Shown here: positions 49,388-61,021 of the stretch, piece after piece
How the letters are laid out: each line of letters begins with the position of its first letter
Position numbering within the stretch: the first letter of the stretch is position 1
DNA from: Posidonia oceanica
Taxonomy: Eukaryota > Streptophyta > Magnoliopsida > Alismatales > Posidoniaceae
DNA length: 64,000 bases
Direction: 5' to 3'
Assembly (NCBI GenBank): GCA_037176725.1
Contig: JAZBRS010000074.1
Span: forward strand, 60,268,001 to 60,332,000
The notes under the pieces: model-generated
Database searches by the model: none
Told to the model about the DNA's origin: nothing
Seen by the model: only the letters and a program-made list of their open reading frames with translations
Made by a program: the position numbers and the translations under genes

Positions 49388-50828
49388 TGCTGGGCTTGCA
49401 CTTATCATTCCTGAACTCTTCTTGGTCTTGATAGGGCTTGCACCTACCATTCCTGGCGATCCGATCTTGATAAGGCTTGTACTTATCATTCTGACATCTT
49501 ACTAGTCTTGGTAGGGCTTGCACCTATCTTTCCTAGCGGTTCGGTCGTGATTAGGCTTGCACTTATCATTCCTGACCTCTCCCAGGTCATGGTAGGGCTT
49601 GCATCTATCATTCCGGGCGGTCTAGTCGTGATAAGGCATGCATTTATCATTCCTGACCTCTTCCTGGTCAAGATAGGGCTTGCACCTATCATTCCTGGAG
49701 GTCTGGTTTTGATAAGGCTCACACTTATCATTCCTAACAGCTTCCCGGTCTTGAAAAGGCTTGCACTTATCATTCCAGGCCTCTTCCGTGTCTTCATAGG
49801 GCTTGCACCTATCTGTCCTGGTTGTCCGGTCGTGATAAGGCTTGCACTTATCAATACTGAACTCTTCCTAGCCTCTACCTGGTCTAGATAGGGGTTGCAC
49901 CTATCATTCTTGGCGGTCCGATCATGATAAGGATTGCACTTATCATTCCTGACCTCTTCTTGGTCTAGATTGTGCTTGCACCTATCATTCCTGGTGGTCC
50001 GGTCCTGATAAGGCTTGCACTTATCATTCCTGACCTATTCCTGGTCTTGGTAGGGCTTACACCTATCATTCCAGGTGGTTCGGTGTTGATAAGGCATGCA
50101 CATATCATTCCTGACGTCTTCCTGGTCATGATAGGGCTAGCACATCTCCTTCCTGGCGATCTGGTCTTTATACGGCTTGCACTTATCATTCCGGACCTCT
50201 TCCTGGTCATGGTTGGGCTTCTACCTATCATTCCAAGCGGTCCGGTCTTGATATGGGTTGCACTTATCATTCCTGGCCTCTTCAGGGTCTAGATAGGGCT
50301 TGCACCAATATTTCCAGGCGGTCCGGTCATGTTAAGGCTTGCACTTATCATTCCTGAACTCTTCTTGGTCATGGTAGGGCTCACACCTATCATTGCTGGC
50401 GGCCCGGTCATGATAAGGCTTGCACTTATCATTCATGACCTCTTCCTAGTCATGATAGGGCTTGCACGTATCGTACCTAGTGGACCGGTCTTGATAAGGC
50501 TTGCACTTATCCTTCCTGACCTCTTTTGGGTCTTGGTAGGGCGTGCACCAATCAATTCTGGCTGTCCAGTCTTGGTAGGCCATGCACTTATCATTCCTGA
50601 ACTCTTCTTGGTCTTGATTGGGCTTGCAACTACCAATCCTAGCGATCCGATCTTGATAAGGCTCGCACTTATCATTCAGACCTCTTCCTGGTCTTGGTAG
50701 GGCTTGCACAGATCATTCCTAGTTGTCTAGTCGTGATAAGGCTTGCACTTATCATTCCTAACCTCTCCCCAGTCATGGTAGGGCTTGCATCTATCATTCC
50801 GGGCGGTCCGGTAGTGATAAGGCTTGCA

Positions 50829-50833
50829 CTTAT
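50829..50833. repeat. Left target duplication of e3 (CTTAT)
   Basis: Identical to 56808-56812. The joined satellite would read GCACTTATCATTACAGGCC, which exists uninterrupted near 29,130 and 44,470. Confidence 0.9.
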
Positions 50834-50839
50834 TATAGC

Positions 50840-50873
50840 GATCCCGATCGGAATCAGGCTCGCTATATATAGC
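50840..50873 (-). other. Terminal inverted repeats of e3
   Basis: GATCCCGATCGGAATC at 50840-50855 on the plus strand, then a perfect 12-bp palindrome GCTATATATAGC at 50862-50873, a variant of the CGCTA-AA-TAGCG stem of the other copies. Confidence 0.5.
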
Positions 50874-50948
50874 AGCGATTGGATCCGAGGAAGAGGCTCA
50901 ACTCGAAAACACTTGAAATCGAGGAGAAAAAGGAAAGATAAGACAAAT

Positions 50949-50959
50949 CAGAGTCGCCA
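50949..50959 (-). other. Primer-site-like motif inside e3
   Basis: CAGAGTCGCCA on the plus strand, TGGCGACTCTG in sense, about 115 bp from the LTR end. Confidence 0.5.
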
Positions 50960-51107
50960 CCATGTCCATTAACGGGAGACAAGGAAAACCGGGGAAATGC
51001 GTGGATTATCACGTAAAACCAAGCAACAGATGCAAACAAATGCAAATGAGATGGCTCTAGCCTAGGATAAGGGAAGTACGGTCATTGCGGGCCAGAAGAC
51101 AGGGTAA

Positions 51108-51139
51108 GGACTCCTGTTACGCGCGGGGAAGGTGTTAGG
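51108..51139 (-). other. Tat/Ogre U5 motif in e3
   Basis: GGACTCCTGTTAC, then GGGGAAGGTGTTAGG on the plus strand. Confidence 0.65.
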
Positions 51140-51444
51140 CACCCCCGACACGCCCGAGAATCGGTCTTTCTAGGCTTACGCTCGCATACGCAGGGAAATG
51201 CAGGATTGAATGCCTATGTGCCTATAAATGCCTGAATGAATGCTCATGGTGTGCTCTAAGTGGGGAGAAACAAAGCAAGGAAGTAGACGTGCTCTCTAAG
51301 TGCTCAGCTGCGCTGTCTGTGTTCCGAATTAGGCGAAACCTAGCTCGTGAGAACTCCAGGCAGTAAGCATCACAGCCCTATATGCAAATGCGGGCGAGAA
51401 AGCAAAACGACAGGGAAACCATGCAATGCAATCAACATGCAAGG

Positions 51445-51928
51445 GAAAACGGCGTAAAACACGCAAAACTAGACGAGAAAAGAGCGACGCACGCAAAATG
51501 AAGCAAAAGGACAAAATCGGCACGTAAAACAAGCGAGAAAGCAAGGCAGCACGCAAAACGAGACAAGGAAGCAAAGAAGCACGCAAAATGGTGCAAAAAC
51601 GAGAGCGACATGCGAAACAAGCGAGAAAGCAAGGCAGCGCGCAAAACAAGACAAGAGAGCAGGAAGGCACGCAAAACGGAGCGAAAGAATAAAACCGGTA
51701 CGCAAAACGAGCGAGAAAGCAAGGCAGCGCGCAAAACAAGACAAGAGAGCAGGAAGGCACGCAAAACGGGACGAGAAAACAGAAAGGCACGCAAAATGGA
51801 GCAAAAGAATAAAATCGGTACGCAAAACGAGCGAGAAAGCAAGGCAGCGCGCAAAACAAGGCAGGAAAACAGGAGGGCACGCAAAGCGGTGCCAAAACGA
51901 GGGCGGGCACGCGGAATGGTGCCAAAAC
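51445..51928 (-). repeat. Expanded 30-bp minisatellite in e3 with higher-order units
   Basis: About 16 units of 30 bp. GCGAGAAAGCAAGGCAGCGC recurs at 51,621, 51,711 and 51,831, so groups of three (90 bp) and four (120 bp) units have been copied as blocks. This explains much of the extra length of e3. Confidence 0.85.
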
Positions 51929-52388
51929 AGTGAAGCAAAAACCTCGGAAAAACCATGCGAATGCAAGAATGCAGGAAAAGATTAGAAGAGGCCAAAGGGG
52001 AGGCGAAACAACGCGTGTGTAAGAACAGACGTTGTTTGGGACCACTCAGGGTAGGCGTGAAGACCTACGGAGGGGAGAGTGTGCAAACGGAGGGATTACC
52101 ACCTCTTTGCGACTGTTTCCCACTAAACCGTTCCATGGTGTGTCTCGCATGCTGCCCAAAGCTCGCGATGCGATTGGATCGTGGAAAAGGGAGAAAAAAG
52201 TCACATTAAGTGGCAAATCCAGGGAAAACACAACACAAAACACACGGAGAAACGCGAAGCGAGGATTTGAGGATACAAGCAGAAAGGGGAAGCCTTATTC
52301 TACATGCTCAAAGAGTCAGAAAGCGAAAACAAGAAAAACTGTGCAAATGGCATGCAAATGAATGCAATGCAGGGGTTCAGGAGGACAT

Positions 52389-52431
52389 ACCTGGAAATCC
52401 GGGAGCCTGATCTGAAATCTGTCTAGTCCAT
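52389..52431 (-). other. ATG-to-donor segment in e3, with a stop
   Basis: Sense strand has the ATG at 52431-52429 followed by GAC and TAG, so the short frame is closed. The donor CAG|GTATGT (GT at 52390-52389) is intact. Confidence 0.2.
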
Positions 52432-52899
52432 GCTGAAGAGCGCTTCGCCGTGGTCGCCTGGGCAGCTCACTTGAGAAGATCCAACGGCCGGATTGGAAGA
52501 TAACGCAGCTTCAAGGCAGAAGGGCCAGAACAGGGGAGAAGAACAGATCTAGGTGTTCAGGAGGTCCTAGGGATGTGCAAAAAGGTCCTCCCAAGTGAAA
52601 GGGAGCTAAAAGTGCTTGGTGTGTGCAAGAAGATGCTAGAACGCAAGACTAAATGAATGCAGGATGCATGCAAAAGCAAGAAAAGGCAAAGAGAAGAAAC
52701 TGGGAAAAACCAGGATTTCAGAAGGCATTTTGAAAAAGAAAGGGGCTAAAAATGCAAATTTTCCAGAAAACAGTGGTCTACAGGAGAGGGTTTTGAAAAC
52801 AGGAGGGAGCAGGGCTTCGTTTTGTAAAAAACTAGGCTCAGAAAGCTGCTTTGAAAAGAGAGTATGCTTTAGAAGAAGTTTTGAAAGCAGAAAGGAATC

Positions 52900-53640
52900 A
52901 GAAAGTAATTTTGGAAAAATTGGGGTCTAAAATGCAAATTTTCTAGAAAACAAGGTTCTGGGGAGTCTGGGAATACTAGTGGAGGGTCTGCATGAAATTT
53001 GGTAAGCATAGGAGCTAAGATGCAACCTAGGGGCAAAATGGTCTTTTCACATGACTTTTGAAAGATGCAAGGACCTATGTGTAATTTTGAAATCATGCAG
53101 GGGCTAAAAATGCAATTTAGTATGGGAAACATGCCTTGAAAATCAGGGAACAGGACCACAGTGCAATTTTCAAAAAGAACAGGGTCAAAAATGCAATGCA
53201 GTATGCTAAAAATGCATGCATGAGTTACTGTCCATTTAAAATGGACCTAAATGCAAGTATGCAAAACTAGAAGGCAAAATATGCAATGCAGTATGCAAAA
53301 ATCATAAATGAAACCTAGGTTGCTACAGTGCATGGGCTTAAGTGCAAATTCAGAAAAATGTAAGGGGCCAGAATGCAATGTGATATGGTAAAATGCAAGT
53401 AAATAAATGAACTGATTTAGTGCAGGACTTGAGTGCAAAAATTGAAAACAGAGGGACTAAACTACAAAATTAAATAACAGCGCAGCACAGTAAATGGACC
53501 AAATTGCAAATACTGAAAACCATAAACAGATTATGCAATTTAATATGATTTTGATTTAAAAACACAACAGATTAAATGAAATAAGGACTGGAATGTAAAA
53601 TGACGGAAACTTAAACCAAATATGCAATATTTACTTAAAA
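52900..53640 (-). repeat. Degenerate TTGCATT repeat zone in e3
   Basis: Plus strand shows GGACCTAAATGCAA, GGACCTATGTGTAA and AATGCAATGCAGTATG words at loose 60-70 bp spacing, matching the e1 and e2 zones reversed. Confidence 0.6.
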
Positions 53641-53647
53641 ACTTTAG

Positions 53648-53964
53648 CTAGAATAAAATAAACGCACAGTAACTGGTCGACGGCGACGAGTACTGTAGTG
53701 GAACGCCAGTAGTACTCGTGGCCGCCGACAGGGGAGGCTGAGGAGGCGCGGGAGGGCGGAGAACGACGTCGGCGATCGTCCGGAGCTCTGGGAACGGTCC
53801 AGAGCCCGCCCTGTTGGTCGGAGTGTCCGGAGGAAGAGCAGCCGGCGCCGGAGAAGGAGAACTGTCCGACGAGTCGAGGACGGAGCAGGAGGACCGGAAA
53901 ACCTATTCTAAAGGCTGGGGAAGCAAGAGAAGAAGAAGAGGAAGCTAAGGGAAGCAATGGTTAC
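53648..53964 (-). other. Possible leader intron of e3
   Basis: Sense strand AAAAG|GTAACC (GT at 53964-53963) to TTTATTTTATTCTAG (ending 53648), 317 bp. Among the copies this has the best donor and acceptor together. Confidence 0.3.
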
Positions 53965-54938
53965 CTTTTTCCGCGCCTGAGTCGTTCCCCCGACGTCAGT
54001 GGTTCCAGAGGTCGCCGGTGGAGGCCGTCCGGTCGCTGCGGACGTCGCCAGCTGCTCGCGAAGATTGGAATCGCTTCAGAACGTCCCTCCGGTGCTTCCT
54101 GATCGACCGGACTGAAGCTCTACAGCCCATGTGAGGTTTCGGCTCTTTTGGGTTCAGAGGATGCTGCCGGAGGTCGGGGGAGGTGTCTGCTGCTCGTCGG
54201 CTTGGATGGAGCCCTCCGGGAGGTTGCTGGAAGTTCGGCGAGTGAGGTTGGATGCTCGGAGAGGGTTTCTAGAGAGCGTGGAGTGGAATTGGAGCTGGGT
54301 CGAATTTCTGGTCAGTGGCTGATGCAGGTGTTTGTTGTGTTGTTTGGGATCTGTGGTGAGAGTTAGGGCCGGAGGTCTGGGGCTCTGGAAAGGTGGAGTG
54401 CAGGTGAATGTCTGGGTGGATTTTGGTAGGATCTGGTGGACGAGAGTGAAGGGAATTCTGGAGGGATCTAAGTTGAGGCTTGCAGTTGGAGTGTCGGGTG
54501 ATCAGAGGTGGTTTGGGTGGTGGAATAGCCGGGGGATGGTGAAGGGAACTGGCTGTGTGTTGGGTGAAGTTGGGGGAGCAATTGGGAGAAAGATGGGGGT
54601 CTGAAGTGGTACTGGGGGATTGGAAAAGAAAGAAGGACGCTTGCTGAAATTTTCAGAGAAGAAAAGAGGAGGACTGGTGGGGGGATTGAGCTCTGATGAG
54701 GGCTTCTCTCCGGGATGTCAAAGACTCACAAACACTCTCTTCTCCTCTCTCTTTTCTCTGGAATTGAAAGAAATGCAGAGGAGAAGGAAGGTCGCACAGG
54801 TGGAAGGAAAATCCGGATTTTGGTCTCTCTCTGGGTTTACTCTGATTGCTCTGGATTGCTCTGGATTGCTCACTCAGGCTCGCTCACACTGGCACCCTCA
54901 CACTTGCACCACCACCATCGAAAGGAAGGAGCGGGAGG

Positions 54939-54947
54939 CTTATATCC
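54939..54947 (-). promoter_or_regulatory. TATA-like box of e3 (GGATATAAG)
   Basis: Sense strand reads CTTCGGATATAAGCCTCCCG, directly after the CCAGC...CAGCAGC block shared with e1 and e2. Confidence 0.45.
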
Positions 54948-55237
54948 GAAGCTGCTGCTGCTGGGCGCGAGCTGGGAATTCAAACTCGGCCGGCGATTAC
55001 CGCCCCGTCTCCGGATTTGGTGCTGAGATGAGGAGACGGCGGGCTACTGTAGACCGAAGTGACGGAGCTTCAAAATTCAAATGGAAGGAGGGAATGGCAG
55101 CCGGCCGTCGCGGGAAGAATCTGCAGAAGAAGTTTGCAGAAGGAGAAGGAGGGAGACGGAGTGCGTGGGCCGGACTGCTGCGGGCCGAGAAAAAGGAAGA
55201 AAAAAAGAAAGAAAAAAAAGAAGAAACGGGCCGGGTT

Positions 55238-55243
55238 GAGCCC
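55238..55243 (-). promoter_or_regulatory. TGGGCT motif in U3 of e3
   Basis: Sense strand CTTACTGGGCTCAACCCGG within a GAAA/TTTC tract, aligned with TGGGCC in e1 and e2. Confidence 0.3.
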
Positions 55244-55319
55244 AGTAAGGAAAGAAAGAAAGAAAGAAAGAAGGAAGAAAGAAAGAGAGGGTAGAATGGG
55301 GAAACAAAATAGGTAAAAA

Positions 55320-56807
55320 TAAACTAAAAATAAGTAAAAATATTAGAAGAGTTTTGCTGTAGGTTAGGATTTTAATTAAGATTTTTAATGGTTATTTTGA
55401 GTTGATTAATGTGTTTTGGGCTTGATTAGGGTTTTAGGGTTTTGGTTTTGCTTTTAATTGGTTTTCACTTGATTAAATGTTTGTTAATCCCTTTTTTTAA
55501 ATTATTTTAAAAATTGTATTTCCCTTGTTGGACATTTAGGATACTGATTAGGATTTTTTAGGATTTAATTTCGTATTAATCAGGGTTGGTTTTAAGTTTT
55601 TAAGTTTTAGTCTTCTTAGGGTTTCTTCCTCTTAAGTCTTTCAAGTTATGTTTGGATTTTTATATTTGTTGATTTTTCTTGAAGTTTTTAGTTGGATTTT
55701 TCTGATTTGATAGGGTGTTTTTTAGGTCTTTCAGATGTGTTTTTCTTTTCTTTTTTAATTAAGTTTTTAACTTGTTTTTCTTATGTTTACTAGGTTGAGT
55801 CTTTTGCCTTCTTTAATTACTTGTTTTAGTATTTGATTTTTTAATTCTTCTTTTTGGGTTTGTTTTTTAATTCTTCTGATGGGTTTTTACCTTTGATGGG
55901 TTTTGATTTTATTTTAGCTTTTTCCTTTATTTTTCAGTGTTTCCTTTTGATTTGTTTTGCATTTTTTAGTTTGCATGCTTGGTTTTCTTTTTAGCTTGCT
56001 TAAGTTAAGTTTAAGTTGTTAATTGCTTGTTTAACATTTTTTAATTGTTTTTCTTAGGGTTCTGATTTGTTTCTTTTGTGTTGAGGTTTTGCAGATTTTT
56101 ATGGGTTTTTGTGGATTTTTGCAAAAGGGAGCAAAGGAAAAGAGAAGGAGGAAAGAAATGGAAAAAAGAGGGAGATAAAAGGAAAAAAGATAGGTCGGAG
56201 GAAAATGATTTTTAAAAATTCAGAAAAAGTGTTAAAAATAAAGTAAAAATAGGGATAAGATAGAGGAAGAATAGAAGCACAGAGGGGGCCCACAGCCAGA
56301 CCAGAAAAAGGATGAGAAAGGGATGAAAAGAGAGATGATAATCAGGAGAGAGAGAGGAGAGAGAAAATGATAATCCCGGAGAGAGAAAAGGATAATTTGG
56401 GTGAAAGAGGGTCTTAATGGTCTTGGAATGTGGTGAGAATTGGTGAGTGGGTAGTCTAGGGTTTGGAGTGTTGGGTCTGAGGTTTTGGTCCGATTCTAAG
56501 GAGGTTTTGGAGGGGTTTCAAGGTGTAGAAGAAGGGTAGTTTCTCCTAAGTTTTCTAGGGTTTTCAAGGATGGGTTGGGTTTGGAAATTCCTAGGTTTTT
56601 GGGTAGGTTGTTGGGTGGATAGTGGTGGGTTTTCCTATGGATTTTGGTTAGGTTTTGAGGTTGGGAAGGGGGGTAAAGGTTTAGGTCAAAATGGGCTGAT
56701 TTTGAAGGGTAGAGAGGAGGATTAGGGTTAGGGTTTGGTTGGGGTTTGATCCAGCAATTACCAGGAGGGCTCCAAGGGTCCAAGCCTGCCAAGATGGGGT
56801 GTCAACA
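55320..56807 (-). other. Outer U3 of e3: strand-skewed, no gene
   Basis: T/G-rich on the plus strand (CA-rich in sense) with TTAGGGTTTT words near 55,430, a purine tract near 56,100-56,400, and GATTAGGGTTAGGG near 56,720. It mirrors 4412-5880. Nothing coding is seen. Confidence 0.7.
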
Positions 56808-56812
56808 CTTAT
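56808..56812. repeat. Right target duplication of e3 (CTTAT)
   Basis: Perfect match to 50829-50833. Confidence 0.9.
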
Positions 56813-57689
56813 CATTACAGGCCTCTTCCTGGTCAAGATAGGGCTTGCACCTATCAGTCCAGGCGGTGCGGTTATGATAAGGCTTGCACTTATCATTCCT
56901 GAACTCTACCTTGCCTCTTCCTAGTCTAGAGCGGGGTTACTCCTATCATTCCTGGAGGTCCGGTCTTGATATGGCTTGCACCTATCAGTACTGACCTCTT
57001 CCTTGTATTGATAGGGCTTGCACCTATCATTCCTGGCGGTCCGGTCATGTTGAGCCTAGCACTCATCATTCCTAACCTCTTCCTGGTCTTGATAGGGCTT
57101 GCACCTATCATTCTTGGCGGTCCGGTCGTGATAAGGCTCACACTAATTAGTCTAGACCTCATCCTGGTCATGATTGGGCTTGCACCTATCATTCCTGGCG
57201 GTGCGGTCTTGATAAGGCTTGCACTTATCATTCCTGACCTCTTCCAGGTCTTGATAGGGCTAGCACATATCATTCTTGGCGGTCCAGTCTGGATAAGGCT
57301 TGCACTTATCATTCCTGACCTCTTCCTGGTCTTGATATAGCTTGCACCGACCATTCCTGGTGGTACGGTCTTGATAAGGCTTGTACTTATCATTCCAGAC
57401 CACATCCTGGTCTTGGTAGGGCTTGCACCTATCATTCTTGGCGGTCTGGTCATGATAAGGCTTGCACTAATCATTCCTGCCCACTTGCTGGTCTTGGTAA
57501 GGCTTGCACCTATCATTCATGGCGGTCTGGTCGGGATAAGGCATGCACTTAACTTTGCGGACCACTTCCTGGTCTTGATTGGGATTGCTCCTATTATTCT
57601 TGGTGGTTTGATCCTGGTAAGGCTTGCACTTATCAATTCTGACCTCTTCCTAGTCATGATAGGGCTTGCACCTATCATTCCTGGCGGTC

Positions 57690-60600
57690 CAGTCTTGATA
57701 ACGCACGCACTTATCATTCCTAACCTCTTCATGGTCTTGATAGGGCTTGCACCTATCGTTCCTAGTGGTCCGGTCGTGATTAGGCATGCACTTATCAATC
57801 CAGACCTATTCCAGGTCATGACAGCACTTGCACCTATCAATCCTGGAGGTTCAGTCTTGACAAGGTTGCACTTATCACTCCTGACCTCTTCCTGGTCTTG
57901 ATAGGGCTTGCACCTATCATTCCTGGCGGTCCGGTCCTGATAAGGCTTGCACTTATCAATTCTGTCCTCTTCCTAGTCATGACAGGGCGAGCACCTATCA
58001 TTCCTAGCGGTTTGGTCTTGATAAGGGTTGCACTTATCATTCCTGGCCTCTTCCAGGTGTTGATAGGGCTTGCACCTATCATTCCTGCCGGTCTGGTCTT
58101 GATAAGGCTTGCACTTTTCAATCCTGACATCTTCCATGTCTTGATTGGGCTCGCACCTATCATTCCTGGCGGTCCGTTCCTGATAAGGCGTGCACTTATC
58201 ATTCCTGACCTCTTCCTGGTATTTATAGGGCTTGCACCAATCATTCCTGGCGGTCCGGTCTTGGTAAGGCTTGCACTTATCATTCTTGACCTCTTCCTAG
58301 TCATGACAGGGCTTGCACCTATCATTCCTAGCGGTCCGGTCTTGATAACACATGCACTTATCATTCCTGACCTCTTCCATGTCTTGATAAGGCTAGCACC
58401 TTTCATTCCTGGCGGTCCGGTCTTGATTAGGCTTGCACTTATCATTCTTGAACTATTCATGGTCTTGACAGGGCCTGCACCTGTCATTCCTGGCTGTCCG
58501 ATCTTGACAAGGCTTGCACATATCATTCCTTACCTCTTCCTGGTTTTGGTAGGGCTCACACCTATCATTGCTGGTGGTCCAGTCATGATAAGGCTTGCTC
58601 TTATCATTCCTTACCTCTCCCTAACCTTGATAAGGCTTGCACCTATCATACCTGGCGGTCCGGTCTTGATAAGGCTAGTTCTTATCGTTCCTGCCCTCTT
58701 CCTGGTGTTGGTAGGGCTTGCACCAATCATTCCTGGCGGTCCAATCATGATAGGGCTTGCACTTATCATTCCTGACCACTTCCTAGTCTTGGTAGGGCAT
58801 GCACCAATCATTCCTAGTGGTCCAGTCTTGTTAAGGCTTGCACTTATCATTTCGGAACTCTTCTTGGTCTTGTTAGGGCTTGCGCACCTATCATTCCTGG
58901 CAATCCGGTCTTGATAAGGCTTGCACTTTTCTTTTAGACCTCATCCTGGTCATGGTAGGGCTTGCTTCTATCATTCCAGGCGGTCCTGTAGTGATAAGGC
59001 ATGCACTTATCGTTCCTGACCTCTTCCAGGTCTTGATTGGGCTTGCACCTATCATTCCTGGAGGTCTGGTCTTGATAAGGCTCGCACTTATCATTCCTGA
59101 CATCTTCCTGGTCATGAAAAGGCTTGCACTTATGATTCCAGGCCTCTTCCTGGTCATGATAGGGCTTGCACCTATTAGTCCCCGTTGTCCGGTCATGATA
59201 AGGCTTGCACTTATCATTCCTGAACTCTTCTTAGCCTCTTCCTAGTCTAGGTAAGGGTTGCACCTATCATTCCTGGCGGTCCGATCATGATAAGGCTTGC
59301 ACTTATCATTCCTGACCTCTTCCTGGCCTCTTCCTGGTCTTGATTGGGCTTGCACCAACCATTCCTGGTGGTCTGGTCATGATAAGGCTTGCGGTTGTCT
59401 TTCCTGACCACTTCGTGGTCTTGGTAGGGCTTACAGTTGTCATTCCTGGCGGTCCGGTCTTGATAAGGCTTGCACTTATCATTCCTGACCAATTTCTGGT
59501 CTTGATTAGGCTTGCACGTCTCATTCCTGGCGGTCCGGTCTTGATATGGCTTGCACTTATCATTCCAGACCACATCCTGGTCTTGGTAGGGCTTGCACCT
59601 TTCATTCTTGCCGGTCCAGTCTTGATAAGGCATGCACTTATCATTCCTGACCTCTTCCTGGTCTTGGTAGGGCTTACCCTTCTCAGTCCTAGCGCTCCGA
59701 TCATGATAAGGCTTGCACTTTTCAATCCTGACCTCTTCTTGGTCTTGATATGGCTTGCACCTACCATTCCTGTCGGTCCTGTCTTGATTAGGCTTGCACT
59801 TATCATTCCTGACCACTTCCTCGTCATGATAGGGCTAGCACCTCACATTCCTGGCGGTCCGGTCTTGATAAGGCTTGCACTTATCATTCCTGACCTCGTC
59901 CTGGCCTCTTCCTAGTCGTGATTGGGCTTGCGACTATCTTTTCGGGTTGTCCGATCTTGATAAGGCTTGCCCTTATCATTCCTGACCGCTTCTTGGTCTT
60001 GGTAGGGCTTACACCTATCATTCCTGACGGTCCGATCTTGATAAGGCATGCACTTAATAGTCCTGACCTCTTCCTGGTCCTGATAGGGCTAGCTCCCTTC
60101 ATTCCTGGCGGTCCGGTCTTGATACGGCTTGCACTTGTCATTCCTAACCTCTTCCTGGTCATGGTTGGGCTTGCACCTATCATTCCTGGCAGTGCCGTCT
60201 TGATAAGGCTTGCCCTTATCATTCCTTTCCTCTTCGGGGTCTTGATAGGGCTTGCACCTATCATTCCATCTGGTCCGGTCTTGAGAAGGCCTGCACTTAT
60301 CATTCCTGACCTCTTCCAGGTCTTGATTGGGCTTGCACCTAAAATTCCTGGTGGTTTGGTCTTGGTAAGGCTTGCACTTATCATTCCGGAGCTCTTCCTG
60401 GTTTTGATAGGGCTTGCACCTATCATTCCTGGCGGTCCCGTCTTGATATGGCTTGCACTTATCATTCCAATCCTCTTCCGGGTCTTGATAGGGCTTGCAC
60501 CTATCATTCCATCCGGTCCGGTCTTGAGAAGGCTTGCACTTATCGTTCCTGACCTCTTCCAGGTCTTGATAGGGCTTGCACCTATCATTCCTAGCAGTCC

Positions 60601-61021
60601 GGTCCAGATAAGGCTTGCACTTATGTTTTCTAACCTCTTCTTAGTGATGATAGGGCTTGCAACTATCATTCCAGGCAGTCTGGTCTTGATAACGCATGCA
60701 CTTATCGTTCCTGACCTCTTCCTAGTCTTGATAGGGCTTGCACCTATCATTCCTAGCGGTCCGGTCTTGATTAGGCTTGCACATATGATTCCAGATCAAT
60801 TCCTGGTCTTGTCAGGGCTTGCTCCTATCATTCCTGCCAGTCTGGCTTTGACAAGGCTTGCACTTTTCAATCCTGACCACTTCCTGGTCATGGTAGGGCT
60901 CACACCTATCAATGCTGGCTGTCCGATCATGATATGGCTTGCACTTATCTTTCCTGACCTCTTCGAAGTCTTGATAGGGCTTGCACCTATCATACTTGGC
61001 GGTCCGGTCTTGATAAGGCTT
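57690..61021. repeat. Duplicated block F, copy 2
   Basis: Same unit order as 39,925-43,082 at offset 17,765. In satellite-only coordinates (removing e3) the two copies lie about 11.8 kb apart. Confidence 0.8.

Larger units (their letters stand above)
36492..50833. repeat. 81-bp satellite array, segment A3
   Basis: About 177 monomers. Three parts can be told apart by shared variants. Bases 36,492-39,925 are colinear with 46,037-49,387. Bases 39,925-43,082 are colinear with 57,690-61,021 at offset 17,765. Bases 43,254-49,387 form the second copy of block D. The longest open frames of the window lie here (46,603-48,168 plus, 521 codons; 37,535-38,806 minus, 423 codons). They consist only of the 27-codon repeat. 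Confidence 0.97.
50834..56807 (-). mobile_element. LTR e3, complete solo LTR of Tat/Ogre type (5,974 bp)
   Basis: On the minus strand it starts TGTTGACACCCC (from 56807) and ends ATCGCTATA. The terminal CA has become TA, a single C-to-T change. Perfect CTTAT duplications flank it. It is the longest copy, partly because its minisatellite has expanded to about 480 bp. It carries the same U3, leader, repeat zone and U5 layout in reverse. It has the clearest TATA box (GGATATAAGCC in sense) and the cleanest possible intron edges. No retroelement protein frame is present. The terminal mutation would block re-integration as an LTR end but says nothing about transcription. Confidence 0.87.

Noticed and set aside
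30704..56807. e2 and e3 as the two LTRs of a full-length element with A3 as internal region
   Set aside because: They are in opposite orientation, each has its own target duplication, and A3 is the same satellite as outside.
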